Assembly: GCA_019058515.1 (NCBI GenBank)
Contig: JAHPYY010000032.1
Location: 1 to 58,507, forward strand
Reading direction: 5' to 3'
Length of the DNA: 58,507 nt
From: Promethearchaeota archaeon
GTDB lineage: Archaea; Asgardarchaeota; Lokiarchaeia; Sigynarchaeales; SOKP01
Shown here: positions 8,623 through 18,179 of the stretch, piece by piece
Layout of the letters: every line of letters starts with the position of its first letter
Numbering within the stretch: the first letter of the stretch is position 1
Notes under the pieces: generated by a model
What the model saw: only the letters and a program-made list of their open reading frames with translations
Database searches by the model: none
What the model was told of the DNA's origin: nothing
Position numbers and translations under genes: made by a program

Positions 8623-10002
8623 CTATTCCCAAACCTCAATAGTAGTTATAAAGGTTTCTACAATCGAGGATAGCTCTGGATTAATTTTTCTTAACAGCTC
8701 AGCACCCATTTTTCTTTTTCTTATTTCTAAATCTCCATCAAACGAAAAAGGAAAAATCGATACAAACTGCTTAAACAACTCTTCTATGCATTGGTATTTA
8801 ATTACTGCAGCTTTAAGTAATTCTCCTTGTTGTTTTCCTTTATATTTATGATATAAACTATCAAGAAATTTTGAGGCAAGCTGACTAGATTCCAACGCAC
8901 AAACAGCTACATAACTATTTCCGTGATAAGAAATATTTTCGATATCTCCTTCAAGAACATTTGCCCATTCTAAAAGTGCCTTGGGACCAGATATGTAGGA
9001 TAGTCGATACTTATTTACCCTTAACATCCTCAAGGCTCTCGTAATAGCATTCTTATCTGCGGTTGATTGTGGGGATTTTTTTATACTTTTTTCGAAATAT
9101 AGTAACTGTAACCTCCCTGGAGCAATTATTTCGTTGAATTTAATTGGTTTATCTTCGCCAAAATACTCAGGTGCGTGCTTTCGAAATGTAGAAACGATGT
9201 ATGAATCGCTTTTATGACCATTCACGATTCCGTATTCGGGAATGGGTATACCCCATAAAATTACGGGTCGTTTATTACTATGTAAAACCTCTTTTACTTT
9301 ATCGAATAATGTTTCGAATTTTTCGTAATCTATTGGCAAATATTCTGCTTCTCTTGGCATTAACTCGCAATACTCCTTTACAACCCAACCTAAATCTTTT
9401 AACCCCTCATAAAAATCTTTCATAGGACACAAATTGGATGGTCCTGATGGGCAAGTAAATCCTTTCAATACATTAATGAAAAACGCCGTACCATCATATC
9501 CCGCAACCTCGTGTTTTTCCATTTTTTTACCCAAAGAAGTAAGTATTCCAGTTAGGCACGAGTTATAGGATAACCAACCAGGTATATATTTCGCTGGATT
9601 CTTAACCAAAAACTCTGGCGTCTCCATTTTCTCTCCTTTTAGAGGTTTGGGGATATATTTACTCCATATCTCTTTTTGTACATTCATAAATCTTAATTGC
9701 GTTTTTCGGTAAGATGTAATTACTGATACATATAAATCCTTACCATCCTGAGATATTTCGTATTTTCCCCGCTCCTTTCTAATTATCATACCTGCTTCCA
9801 TTAAAACATCAAGGTGTTTCATCAACGCGGTTTTACTTAGGTCAATTTTATCATTTAATATCACAAATTCTTTAGGACCATTGTAGAGGTATGTTAAAAT
9901 CTCTAATCTTGCAGGATGAGAAAACGCTTTTAATAGAAAACTAATATCTTCTTTTGCATTTATTGCAGTTTTTTGAACATCATCCATTATTGAAGTCTTC
10001 AT
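8623..10002 (-). CDS. ArsR-type winged-helix protein fused to a BtrH-like domain
   Basis: Residues about 18-85 form a winged helix of the ArsR kind (LLKAFSHPARLEILTYLY ... LSKTALMKHLDVLMEAGMI), suggesting DNA binding. From about 140 a second domain resembles the N-terminal domain of butirosin protein BtrH, a cysteine-peptidase-like acyltransferase fold: GWLSYNSCLTGILTSLG with C148-like Cys, GYDGTAFFINV, and a later HGNSYVA histidine. A helical tail follows. The fusion suggests a regulator sensing or processing a peptide or acyl ligand. The gene lies 35 bp downstream of the C45 peptidase on the same strand, so the two may be co-transcribed. Winged helix is firm; second domain is moderate. Confidence 0.6.
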   Translation of the reverse strand: MKTSIMDDVQKTAINAKEDISFLLKAFSHPARLEILTYLYNGPKEFVILNDKIDLSKTALMKHLDVLMEAGMIIRKERGKYEISQDGKDLYVSVITSYRKTQLRFMNVQKEIWSKYIPKPLKGEKMETPEFLVKNPAKYIPGWLSYNSCLTGILTSLGKKMEKHEVAGYDGTAFFINVLKGFTCPSGPSNLCPMKDFYEGLKDLGWVVKEYCELMPREAEYLPIDYEKFETLFDKVKEVLHSNKRPVILWGIPIPEYGIVNGHKSDSYIVSTFRKHAPEYFGEDKPIKFNEIIAPGRLQLLYFEKSIKKSPQSTADKNAITRALRMLRVNKYRLSYISGPKALLEWANVLEGDIENISYHGNSYVAVCALESSQLASKFLDSLYHKYKGKQQGELLKAAVIKYQCIEELFKQFVSIFPFSFDGDLEIRKRKMGAELLRKINPELSSIVETFITTIEVWE

Positions 10003-10037
10003 TTAAGCCTAAATCTTAATAAAAAAGGATTATATAG

Positions 10038-11066
10038 CTATAATTTAAATCTTTCATATTCTCCAATACAAGGAGACCCATCACAAACCAAAATCTCGTT
10101 TGTTCCAAGTTCCGCGATCCAAGACCATATAGTACTTGTTTTATCACCAGCTAACTCAAAATGATTGCACACTCCGCTATCGTGTCCACTAAACAGCTTT
10201 CTAACTTCAGTTAGGTTCTTTTCTACATTGTCGTTCTCGCACCAAGCAGTAAGTTTATCCAACCTTTCGTAACTATTTAGGAGAGTGAATTTTTGATTAA
10301 CGTACTTTTTTAGCTTCTCTGTAATAAAATGATTGGTAGTAGTCATGAAACCATCTTTTGCATAAGATACAACGACTTCATCACCAGCAGTTTCGATTCT
10401 CGCAAATTGGTTATATTTATCTCCGATTAAATAATTGTGCCCACAAATATGCGGAACTTTTTCGAGGTAATCCACCGCTTCTTTGGTGTTTTTAAAATTA
10501 TCTAATACCCACCTAGTGATAACATTCATTCTTAATCCCGGACTCCAATCTTTTTCATAATTGGGGATTCCATGTATACACATTGCCAACCCTTCACTAT
10601 TCATACCTCCATATCGACCAACAATATGGTCGGTAAATGATATATTAGCAATTCCTCCTTTGGGAGTATTCCAAATTACGGTGAAATATTCCTGGAAAGT
10701 CTCAGACCAATCATAATTCCGCGCGAAAATAGGGCGACCTGATCCGGTATAATCGCCACTTAACGCTAATGCTGAGCAACCGAAGTCGATCCCCTGTTGA
10801 ACCATGACTCTCATCTGATCTATTATGTCCTTTCCTAAAGCTAATACAAAAGCATCTAGCAAATCAGATTCAAATCCCGTAGCCTCGCTTAAGCCTTGAA
10901 GTTCGTCAAGTACACCTGGAGCATATTTCTTTACATGAATTCGGCACTCCCTCGCAAATTCTATAGTGCTCTTTGAAGCAGGGGGTAGTTGAAAAGACCC
11001 TTTTATCACATTTCCCAATTGGGAGCCAATTTCATAATAATTTCCTGAAAAATTATATTTCTTCAT
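10038..11066 (-). CDS. Peptidase C45 / acyltransferase family (Ntn hydrolase)
   Basis: Relative of acyl-CoA:6-aminopenicillanate acyltransferase and other Ntn amidases, which mature by autocleavage before a Cys. The family signature is present: GCSALAL with the candidate nucleophile C97, then ARNYDW (116-121), MNSEGLAMC and CGHNYLIGD. The 342-residue length is typical. It probably hydrolyses a small amide or acyl substrate in the cytoplasm; no signal peptide is seen. It likely forms a two-gene unit with the following ArsR/BtrH-like gene, which fits regulation by or of an amide/acyl compound. Substrate unknown. Confidence 0.85.
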   Translation of the reverse strand: MKKYNFSGNYYEIGSQLGNVIKGSFQLPPASKSTIEFARECRIHVKKYAPGVLDELQGLSEATGFESDLLDAFVLALGKDIIDQMRVMVQQGIDFGCSALALSGDYTGSGRPIFARNYDWSETFQEYFTVIWNTPKGGIANISFTDHIVGRYGGMNSEGLAMCIHGIPNYEKDWSPGLRMNVITRWVLDNFKNTKEAVDYLEKVPHICGHNYLIGDKYNQFARIETAGDEVVVSYAKDGFMTTTNHFITEKLKKYVNQKFTLLNSYERLDKLTAWCENDNVEKNLTEVRKLFSGHDSGVCNHFELAGDKTSTIWSWIAELGTNEILVCDGSPCIGEYERFKL

Positions 11067-11497
11067 ATTTTTTTCACTTTATTGAAATTCTTTTATACAA
11101 AATAAGATCCATTATTTCTTAATAAATCCTTTCCTCAACAATCGTACTAATTATAGTGAATAAGAAGGACAATGAACCAAATATTCAATTTGCTATTCTA
11201 ATAATGCAATAATGTAAAAAAGATTGAGTTTAATATTTTAAATCAACTTAATTCCTAGCTTAAATTCCTTTTTGAATCCTTAATTATGAGGAATAAAGTT
11301 ATAATAGTTAGATAGTTATGAGATAACGGATTTTTAAAGAAGAGGGAGTCACACACCAAAAATTTTTTGTATTGTTTGAAAATTTGGATAATATATTGAT
11401 AAGTGATATAGCGATAGTGAATTCTATATTGTATCATAAAATAAAACAATAAGAATTAACTGAGTCGAAGTATAGAAAAAATATAGTGAAAAAAAAA
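11067..11497. other. Gene-free interval, 431 bp
   Basis: AT-rich DNA between the C45 peptidase start and the fwdA stop. A 64-codon minus frame (11255-11449) is mostly Tyr/Ile/Phe from AT-rich codons and looks like noise. No hairpin, tRNA or repeat that I can support. Confidence 0.5.
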
Positions 11498-13222
11498 TTA
11501 TGTTCCATTTACAACTTTTACTTTTGGAGCGTACTCGTCTTGTACCGCGTAGTTGTTAAAGTTAATGCTATAGTGGTCTCTCCAATGATGCTTTACATCC
11601 TCTAAAGTAGATTCGTAGATACTCTCCTTGATCTTTCCTTCCGCGCAAATTAAAGTTCCCATAGGTGTAGCTACTACTTCGCCATCCTTAACGACGATTT
11701 GACCTTCCTTAATTGTGTATATAGCAGAAGAGAACGCCTTTTCAATCGCTTTTCCGTCGTAGTTCTCGTGATCCAATTTGTAAATCGCAACATCTCCGAT
11801 GGCTCCTACACCTAAGTGACCTCTATCCTTTAAACCTAGAATTTTAGCAGTTCCAGCGCGAGTTATTATACAAAGCTCGTTTAAATCGTATTCTCGGTCA
11901 ATATCGGGAAGGGTAGTAGCGGAACTTGCTTTTTTGGAAACTACTTTTTCTAACATTTCTGCTCTTGAATGTCTGTCCATCAGCCACTTAAAAACCATTG
12001 GGTATGTGGTGAACGGCGCTCCGTTAGGATGATCAGTTGTCATTGCTATTTGGTAAGGATCTTTTACGAGCAACATAACCTCAAGCCCTATTGCCCATTG
12101 AACTGCGTTGACTCCTACTCTAGGATTGAAAAAGTAAGGCACTATTCCTGAACCTGATTCGGCTTCTACTTGACCATTAATCCACTTAATTCCAGGCTTT
12201 GCGCCCCAAGGAGAATTACCGCCAAGATGGTGCAACGCAAACTCCCAAGGTCCGTCACCGGTCATAGTGGTAGTGGCGTACTTTGTAAATACCACCTGAC
12301 CTGCGTCAACTGTTATGTGCTTATTCGAGTTTACATATTCAGCAACCTGTGAAGCTCCAGACTCGAAATTACCCCAATTGGTACCCGCGTAGGCGTTAAA
12401 TTGTACATGGGTGCAATGGAAAGTCCTTTCCCTGCCTCCTTTTGGTTCAAAGTTTTTAGTAATGTCGAAAGTTTCAAGAGAGTGGCTCACATTTCCAGGG
12501 CTTCCCAGATTATTACAGTGAACGTGGATGGAATGTGGAAGCTCTAACATCTCATTAACTTTTCCTAAGGCTGTAACTATCTGCCTAGGAGTCACATCCC
12601 AGTAATGAACGGGTGAATCTAACGAGTCGCAATTTTTGCCCCAAGCCCAATTTTCTACTCCTCCAGGATTTACGATTTTTATCGCATATCCTTTTGTTGC
12701 TTTCATAATCCACGTTATATAACCCGCAAGCTTTTCTAAATCGTTATTTCGCACATAATCTAAGACAAACCAATTATTTCCGACTATTGGGAATGCTAAT
12801 TTATCAATAATAGGCATTTCATTAAATTCTTCGTGAGTGTGTCTAGCTTCTAACAATGGCATAGCGGGTTCAGCTACAGTGGTATATCCAAGTTGAGCGT
12901 ATTTATATCCTGTTATCCAAGTTGATAAGACAGAGAATCCTGTACCACTTCGAGTAATTTTTGTTTTTTTCACATTGGATTCTGGTGGTTTATCATCAGG
13001 ACGGAACGATCGGCCCGCATTTACTTTAGCCCCAGCTATGTGAGAATGGAGGTCTACTCCGCCAGGCATGACGATCATCCCTGAAGCATCGATTACTTTT
13101 GCTTCTCCATTAGTAGCTTCTACGACAACACCGTCTTTAATGTGGATCTCTTTCTTTTCTCCATTGATTTCGTTATTTGGGTCAAAAACAATACCATTTT
13201 TTATTACGATTGAATCTTTCAT
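11498..13222 (-). CDS. fwdA: Formylmethanofuran dehydrogenase subunit A
   Basis: Amidohydrolase-type subunit that condenses formate with methanofuran, the entry or exit step of the archaeal Wood-Ljungdahl branch. The metal motif is at GGVDLHSHIAGA (H59, H61), followed by further His/Asp-rich segments (SIHVHCNN, FHCTHVQ, MTTDHPNGAP) typical of FwdA/FmdA. The 574-residue length matches. No other Fwd subunit gene lies in the window, which is unusual because they normally cluster. The two MobA-like proteins 3-5 kb away could provide guanylylated Mo/W pterin for the partner subunit. Single gene with its own promoter region. Confidence 0.93.
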   Translation of the reverse strand: MKDSIVIKNGIVFDPNNEINGEKKEIHIKDGVVVEATNGEAKVIDASGMIVMPGGVDLHSHIAGAKVNAGRSFRPDDKPPESNVKKTKITRSGTGFSVLSTWITGYKYAQLGYTTVAEPAMPLLEARHTHEEFNEMPIIDKLAFPIVGNNWFVLDYVRNNDLEKLAGYITWIMKATKGYAIKIVNPGGVENWAWGKNCDSLDSPVHYWDVTPRQIVTALGKVNEMLELPHSIHVHCNNLGSPGNVSHSLETFDITKNFEPKGGRERTFHCTHVQFNAYAGTNWGNFESGASQVAEYVNSNKHITVDAGQVVFTKYATTTMTGDGPWEFALHHLGGNSPWGAKPGIKWINGQVEAESGSGIVPYFFNPRVGVNAVQWAIGLEVMLLVKDPYQIAMTTDHPNGAPFTTYPMVFKWLMDRHSRAEMLEKVVSKKASSATTLPDIDREYDLNELCIITRAGTAKILGLKDRGHLGVGAIGDVAIYKLDHENYDGKAIEKAFSSAIYTIKEGQIVVKDGEVVATPMGTLICAEGKIKESIYESTLEDVKHHWRDHYSINFNNYAVQDEYAPKVKVVNGT

Positions 13223-13411
13223 GAATGAACAACAATCTCGATTAATTATAGCTATAATTTTAATCTAATTGTACTTAAGATAATTAGAATTAAATATTAA
13301 TAAATTAAAGGATTAATGGTTTTTAATCTTCACATTTTTCATTTATAATTAGGGGCTATTAAAAATGTTACTTAAATGAAACCTATCGTTATAAGGAATA
13401 AAAAAAAATGA

Positions 13412-14209
13412 TTAAATAGTTATTGCTTTAATATTTTGAGATTCTAAGTATGTGGTTACCACCTCTAAAGGTAAACCAATCATTTCGCATAGCTCATTTA
13501 CCTTATTAGTTAAAGCTTCCATTTTATCTGTCAAATTAGCTGCTCTATATAAGTTACTTGCTTGAACATATCCGTCTATCGCCAATACTAAATCTTTTTT
13601 TGATTTTTCGATACTAGCTGCCTTTTTGTTGAACATATCCGCAGCTTCTTCAATGCTTTTGCCTTTTAAATCCTCGTTATTAGCTTTAACGAAATTACCC
13701 ATCGCATGCTTAAACACTTTCAAGGCGTCCCTAGGATCTTCAATTCCCGTGGCTTGTTTTCTAAATTGGTTTCCCGAGTCAACCCATATGCTTTTTCGAA
13801 GATCTTCATCCTTTCCTTTGGAAGCGTAATCGGATGCTTTTTCAAATTTAACCTCAGCTTCCTCAGGATTTTCGATTTTGTTAGCAATAGACTTTAACTC
13901 TTTGGCAGAATCTACAAATTTTTTGTACGCTTCGGCCATTACCTTTTCGGACTCGGAACCCTTTCCTGCTTGGTTATACAAATCCGATGCCGAATAAAAA
14001 ACTTTTAAAGCATCGTCTGGATCTTCGATAAGTTTTGCCTTATCCCTGTACAATTTCGCAGCTTTTTCTAAACAAGTATTAGCGTTTTTGGCTTTATCGT
14101 TTTTGTTATAACACTCTGCAGCTTTCTTATAATTCTGTATAGCTCCTTCCATATCGTCCTTTTCTAAACCTTTGGCTTCTTTTTCGAGGGCTTTACAATC
14201 ATCTACCAT
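13412..14209 (-). CDS. SNAP-like helical repeat protein
   Basis: Entirely helical, charged 265-residue protein built of repeats of about 45 residues, each with an IEDPDDALKVFYSASDLY-like unit (about residues 61, 108, 156, 200). This matches the TPR-like superhelix of alpha/gamma-SNAP, the adaptor that recruits NSF to SNARE bundles. No signal or membrane segment. It is divergent from a Ras-like GTPase gene at 14334, with 124 bp between starts. SNAP-like proteins are known from Asgard genomes; whether they work on SNAREs is not known. It could equally be a generic TPR scaffold. Confidence 0.65.
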   Translation of the reverse strand: MVDDCKALEKEAKGLEKDDMEGAIQNYKKAAECYNKNDKAKNANTCLEKAAKLYRDKAKLIEDPDDALKVFYSASDLYNQAGKGSESEKVMAEAYKKFVDSAKELKSIANKIENPEEAEVKFEKASDYASKGKDEDLRKSIWVDSGNQFRKQATGIEDPRDALKVFKHAMGNFVKANNEDLKGKSIEEAADMFNKKAASIEKSKKDLVLAIDGYVQASNLYRAANLTDKMEALTNKVNELCEMIGLPLEVVTTYLESQNIKAITI

Positions 14210-14333
14210 ACCTTAGTTTTACCCCACTTAGTTTTTATGGGATTTCTATATGCAGTAATGATTGCATAGAGTTTAATTAATATAAATCTTCATATATTTC
14301 ATTGGTTTATTTTACTCTTGTTGTATTTTAAAA

Positions 14334-14933
14334 ATGTTGAAATACAAGTTAGTTTTAGCTGGTGCTAAAAATGTTGGGAAGAGTTCTTTAATATCGAGAT
14401 TTTGCGACAACATTTTCAATGAAAACACGAAAACAACTGTGGGTGTTGCCTTCAAACGTAAGATATTTACTTTTAAAGAAAACAAAAAAGAAACTCCTTT
14501 CGATCTTAATATATGGGATTTTGCTGGGGAGGACAAATACCGCCTTCTTTTTCCTTCGTACGCCAAAGGCGCTACAGCCGCTTTAATATTGTATGATTCA
14601 ACCAGGCCAGAAACAGTTGATGACATAACAGATTGGATCGAGATCGTCCAAAATAACGCAGAGGAGGGTGTTATTATCGCTATAATTGGCAATAAAATTG
14701 ATTTGAAAGAAAGCAAAAAGATTTCGAGAGAAATGGCTATAAATTTATGTAAAAAGCAAAATTTGACTGTAAACCTTTTTGAAACTTCAGCTAAAACAGG
14801 TAAAAATGTTGAGGAAGCTTTTAGAAGCGTAGTAGAGGAGATTATCAAGAAAAAGTTGCAAAGATGTGGTTCCTGTGGCGATTTATTCGATATTAGGCTC
14901 CACTTCTGTAATCATTGCGGCGAAAAAGTCTAA
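14334..14933 (+). CDS. Ras-superfamily small GTPase with C-terminal zinc knuckle
   Basis: GTP-binding switch protein. G1 GAKNVGKSS (10-18), T35-like switch I threonine in KTTVGVAF, G3 WDFAGED (D62, G65), G4 NKID (120-123) and G5 SAK (152-154) are all present. In G3 the catalytic Gln position of Ras (DTAGQ) is Glu (DFAGE), so hydrolysis may be altered. The domain is followed by CGSC...CNHC (C178, C181, C192, C195), a four-cysteine zinc knuckle ending four residues from the terminus, in place of a prenylation motif. This suggests attachment to a partner rather than to membrane. Divergent from the SNAP-like gene, which may point to shared function in trafficking-like processes. Confidence 0.9.
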   Translation: MLKYKLVLAGAKNVGKSSLISRFCDNIFNENTKTTVGVAFKRKIFTFKENKKETPFDLNIWDFAGEDKYRLLFPSYAKGATAALILYDSTRPETVDDITDWIEIVQNNAEEGVIIAIIGNKIDLKESKKISREMAINLCKKQNLTVNLFETSAKTGKNVEEAFRSVVEEIIKKKLQRCGSCGDLFDIRLHFCNHCGEKV

Positions 14934-14953
14934 TCGCCCGTTGATTGCCTTTT

Positions 14954-15760
14954 TCACAGGTCTTCCTCTTCTCTATTATAAAGTGAAGGTGGTATATTAA
15001 CCTCTTCTATTGATTTGCTTTTAACTCTATCTATAAACGAGAAAAGTTCCATTTTAGCGTTTTCTATTGCTGATTCAAGTTCTTTTTGCACATTTTCTCT
15101 TCCAATCACTACTTTACCATGGCTTGGATAAAAGCTATTAATTTTGAGGGTGTTAAGTATTTGAAGGGAGTTAATATATTCTGAAATGGAACCTGATTCG
15201 TAAATATTGGTAATTGCTCCTTTAAAAATCGTGTCTCCTGAGAAAAGATAATTCTTAAATGGCTCAAATAGACAAATGCATCCAGATGTATGTCCGGGAG
15301 TTTCTACCACTTTTAGCAATGTGTGTCCTAAATCTAAAATGTTCCGGTCTTCTAACCATATGTTTACTCTTAAATTTGTTAGATCTACGCCCCATTTTTT
15401 ACCCTTGGTGATTAATTCATCGCTATGCTGAATTTTGACCGCAGCCCATCTATGAGCCGCGATAGGACAATGAAAGTATGCATTAGCGCTTATGTGATCG
15501 AAATGTTCATGTGTATTTATAATTAAATTGATGTCCTCAATTTTCAACCCAATTTCAGTAGTCAATAAGTAATTCAAACTATTGAACTTAGAGATCAATC
15601 CCGTATCTATAAGAATGTTTAGATCTTCTCCAATGATGAGATACACATGACATCCTGCATCTTTAGAATAAAATTGAAATATATTTGGTCGCACCTGAAA
15701 TAAAGTATAACCAGCGTCTTCGTAGAGATCGTCTTTTTTGATTAATTTAGGTTTCATCAT
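14954..15760 (-). CDS. Metallo-beta-lactamase-fold hydrolase
   Basis: Glyoxalase-II-like metal-dependent hydrolase. The dinuclear metal motif HEHFDH is at residues 84-89, followed by ETPGHTSGCICLF (His near 154), LFSGDTIF (Asp) and a final YPSHG. The 268 residues cover one MBL domain plus a C-terminal helix. No ribonuclease beta-CASP or flavodoxin extension is present. It is convergent with the GTPase gene, 20 bp apart. Substrate unknown; thioester hydrolysis is a common role. Confidence 0.88.
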   Translation of the reverse strand: MMKPKLIKKDDLYEDAGYTLFQVRPNIFQFYSKDAGCHVYLIIGEDLNILIDTGLISKFNSLNYLLTTEIGLKIEDINLIINTHEHFDHISANAYFHCPIAAHRWAAVKIQHSDELITKGKKWGVDLTNLRVNIWLEDRNILDLGHTLLKVVETPGHTSGCICLFEPFKNYLFSGDTIFKGAITNIYESGSISEYINSLQILNTLKINSFYPSHGKVVIGRENVQKELESAIENAKMELFSFIDRVKSKSIEEVNIPPSLYNREEEDL

Positions 15761-16094
15761 AGTATCTTCTAATTTAAATCACATCTATTAATCAAATAAA
15801 TTTAGCATAGATATTAATATTAAATGTCCAATATGAGAAAAAAAATTGAGTTAATAATCCTTTTCTCCATTCTATGCTGGTTCTTTATCTTTTTTCAGCT
15901 TTAGTGAATTGATTGAGTAACATTGCATAAATTTTTTCGATCATTTAAAAATATTAAAATTTTTTTTTAAAAATTCGTTAAATTACCAAGTATTAGCAAT
16001 AAAATATATATATGGTAAAAAAACAAATTATTAATCACAATACAACATATATTTTTAAAAATTGGAATATTTTCCTTATTGGTGAAATTTAATA
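15761..16094. other. Gene-free interval, 334 bp
   Basis: Very AT-rich region between the divergent MBL hydrolase and membrane protein genes; it must hold both promoters. TATA-like tracts (ATATATATGG near 16007) are present, but AT content makes a specific assignment unreliable. Confidence 0.5.
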
Positions 16095-16595
16095 ATGGGT
16101 GCTGGTAAAAGTTTGGCTATAGTAGGTGGAATCCTTACTTTAGTTGCGACGTTCTTCTTTTCGCTATATCAAATGGGTTCTGATTTCGGATACGGTATTG
16201 CTATAGTGTTTAATGTAATAAGAATATTTACAGATCCGGGATCTTTTCCCATTGATGTAATTTGGCTTTACATATTAATGGCTGTCTTTATATTGTTTTT
16301 GATATCAGGGATACTGCAATTAGTAGGAGTAAAAAGTAAAGCTGCAGCTATAATCGGTTCTATTCTTCCGTTAGCTTTAGGAGTGTTTCTATTGTTGTGG
16401 GTTTTCGGTATTATTCCATCGGAGATAATGGATTACTTAACATTACTTGAGTATGAACCTCTAGTAGCCGGTATTATACCCTTTCATTTCGACGTTCTTG
16501 GTTTCTTAGGATTTGCAGGAACTAGCGTTGGAACCCTTGTTTTGCTTGTTGGAGGGCTACTAGGTTTAATTAGTGGATTTATGAGTCGATGGTAA
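16095..16595 (+). CDS. Small integral membrane protein, four predicted helices
   Basis: The 166 residues contain hydrophobic segments at about 7-28, 53-75, 84-105 and 137-162, so it is likely a four-helix membrane protein with short loops. I do not recognise a family. The N-terminal MGAGKSLAIVGGILTLVA resembles the start of a class of small tetraspan proteins that are frequent in Asgard genomes. The N-terminus has no cleavable signal. Convergent with the MobA-like gene. Confidence 0.6.
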   Translation: MGAGKSLAIVGGILTLVATFFFSLYQMGSDFGYGIAIVFNVIRIFTDPGSFPIDVIWLYILMAVFILFLISGILQLVGVKSKAAAIIGSILPLALGVFLLLWVFGIIPSEIMDYLTLLEYEPLVAGIIPFHFDVLGFLGFAGTSVGTLVLLVGGLLGLISGFMSRW

Positions 16596-16634
16596 ATTTA
16601 AATATTAATCTATTTTTTCCTAAACTCTATTTTT

Positions 16635-17315
16635 TTATTTTTCACTACTTTCTTTCTCGTAAAGTAATATTAATTTCTGTAGGTCGATTGGACCATTAAT
16701 GTTAATCAATGAGAGAAGATTCTCGTCTAAAGGCGTGAAGAACTCCTCAACTGATACATAATTAATTTTCCATTCGGGATCTATAATCTGCGTCAAACCA
16801 TAGTTCCTTTCCGAGATCAATTTAGAACACCTTTCTAATGCTTCATTTACGGGATAAATTGCGAATAAAGGTTCGATAAACTCGTTGCTCCATCGTGGGA
16901 TGGTGCATTTGTAACCTTTAGATACTTCTATAAACGCTTTTATCACATTTCTTTTAATCAAGGGCATATCCCCTGCGAGTAGAAAAACCTTATAAAATCC
17001 TAGTTCCTCTAATTTATTTAGTGCCGTATAGATTCCTAAAATAGGGGTTCTCAACTCTGGGTAAGGAAAAAGAGAATAATCATCAAATACAAACCTAACT
17101 TGTTTAGGAAATTTTATTTTTCTAAAATATTTGTCTACTTGTTCTTCTGAATTAGCAATCAAGAAAACATCTTCATCGAATAAGGATAACATTTCTACTT
17201 GATGTAAAATCAGGGGTTTTCCGAATAATTCTAAAGCGCTTTTCTCAAAACCAAATCTAACGCTCTTCCCTCCAATGAGGATCGCAATGGCTAATTCTTT
17301 ATCTTCTTTACTCAT
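16635..17315 (-). CDS. MobA-like nucleotidyltransferase, copy 1
   Basis: Resembles molybdenum cofactor guanylyltransferase, which joins GMP to molybdopterin. The nucleotide-binding LIGGKSVRFGFEKSAL (residues 12-27), the substrate/metal motif LLAGDMPLIKR and the pattern PRWSNEFIEPLFAIYP are seen. It may therefore help make bis-MGD for Mo/W enzymes such as formylmethanofuran dehydrogenase. It forms a tandem pair with the next gene, in the same orientation and with the same motif order, so the pair arose by duplication. Other sugar or cobamide nucleotidyltransferases share the fold and cannot be ruled out. Confidence 0.75.
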   Translation of the reverse strand: MSKEDKELAIAILIGGKSVRFGFEKSALELFGKPLILHQVEMLSLFDEDVFLIANSEEQVDKYFRKIKFPKQVRFVFDDYSLFPYPELRTPILGIYTALNKLEELGFYKVFLLAGDMPLIKRNVIKAFIEVSKGYKCTIPRWSNEFIEPLFAIYPVNEALERCSKLISERNYGLTQIIDPEWKINYVSVEEFFTPLDENLLSLININGPIDLQKLILLYEKESSEK

Positions 17316-17431
17316 TTGTTAGCATCTCACTGCTTTGAATATTTGGGTTTTTTATGTGTTTTATAGTTATGGGTTTTAATTATATAGCTTAGCTAACCAT
17401 AAACTAAGGTATAAACAATAAAAGATCCAAT

Positions 17432-18082
17432 CTAAGAAAATCTCTTCAAATCGTTTGGTTTGTTGATATTAACAAAGGTTTGCAATTTTGGGTCTAAAGG
17501 TTTAATATTGTTTTCTATTTCAATATATTTCACTTTCGAGCATTTTGCTATTAAATCCGATAGTTTAAACTTATGATTTTTAATATTTTCAGTAAGGGGC
17601 AGAACTACAGTTTGAGGATTATAAACGGCAAAAAGTGGTTCCAAGTAACCGTTCTGCCATCTTGGCACAGTAACATCAAAATTTCGTGAATTTTTTATAA
17701 TTACACTAATGACTTCCCTTTTGATAAATGGCATGTCGCAAGATATTACAAACGCGTATTTAATGGCCGTTTTCTTAAGTTCGAGAAACGCTGAATAAAT
17801 TCCTATTAGAGGGCTTCGAATTTTCGTTTCATTGAATAAACTGGTATCATCAACGACATATTTTAGAACATATCCATCGGATATTACGCCCTTATATTCA
17901 TTTATTTGTGAATTGTCCCGAGCAACCAAATAGATAGGATTTGTAAAATATTTTAGCGTTTCTAATTGATGAATGATTATCGGAGAATTCTCTATTTTTA
18001 TTAATCCCTTTTGGACATTACCCGTAAATCGCTTACCTTTTCCTCCTACAAGCAGAATGAAAGCTACCTTAATATCAAACAC
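17432..18082 (-). CDS. MobA-like nucleotidyltransferase, copy 2
   Basis: Paralogue of the 16635-17315 gene: LLVGGKGKRFTGNVQKGLIKI near the N-terminus, SCDMPFIKREVIS and PRWQNGYLEPLFAVYNP align with copy 1. The first glycine loop carries an extra insertion and lacks the usual second Lys spacing, so nucleotide preference may differ. It is upstream of copy 1 on the same strand with a gap of 116 bp, so they could be transcribed together. One may serve molybdopterin and the other a different nucleotide-linked cofactor; this is inference. Confidence 0.72.
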   Translation of the reverse strand: MFDIKVAFILLVGGKGKRFTGNVQKGLIKIENSPIIIHQLETLKYFTNPIYLVARDNSQINEYKGVISDGYVLKYVVDDTSLFNETKIRSPLIGIYSAFLELKKTAIKYAFVISCDMPFIKREVISVIIKNSRNFDVTVPRWQNGYLEPLFAVYNPQTVVLPLTENIKNHKFKLSDLIAKCSKVKYIEIENNIKPLDPKLQTFVNINKPNDLKRFS

Positions 18083-18179
18083 TAAATAGAAGATTATTAA
18101 TTAAAACATTAAAAATTATTAAATAGTAATAATTCTAGAAACTTGAATTTATTCAAATTTCTCTCTATTCCAAAAAAGT

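Noticed and set aside
11255..11449. 64-codon minus-strand frame
   Set aside because: Composition is almost only Tyr, Ile, Phe and Lys from AT-rich codons, without a ribosome site or motif.
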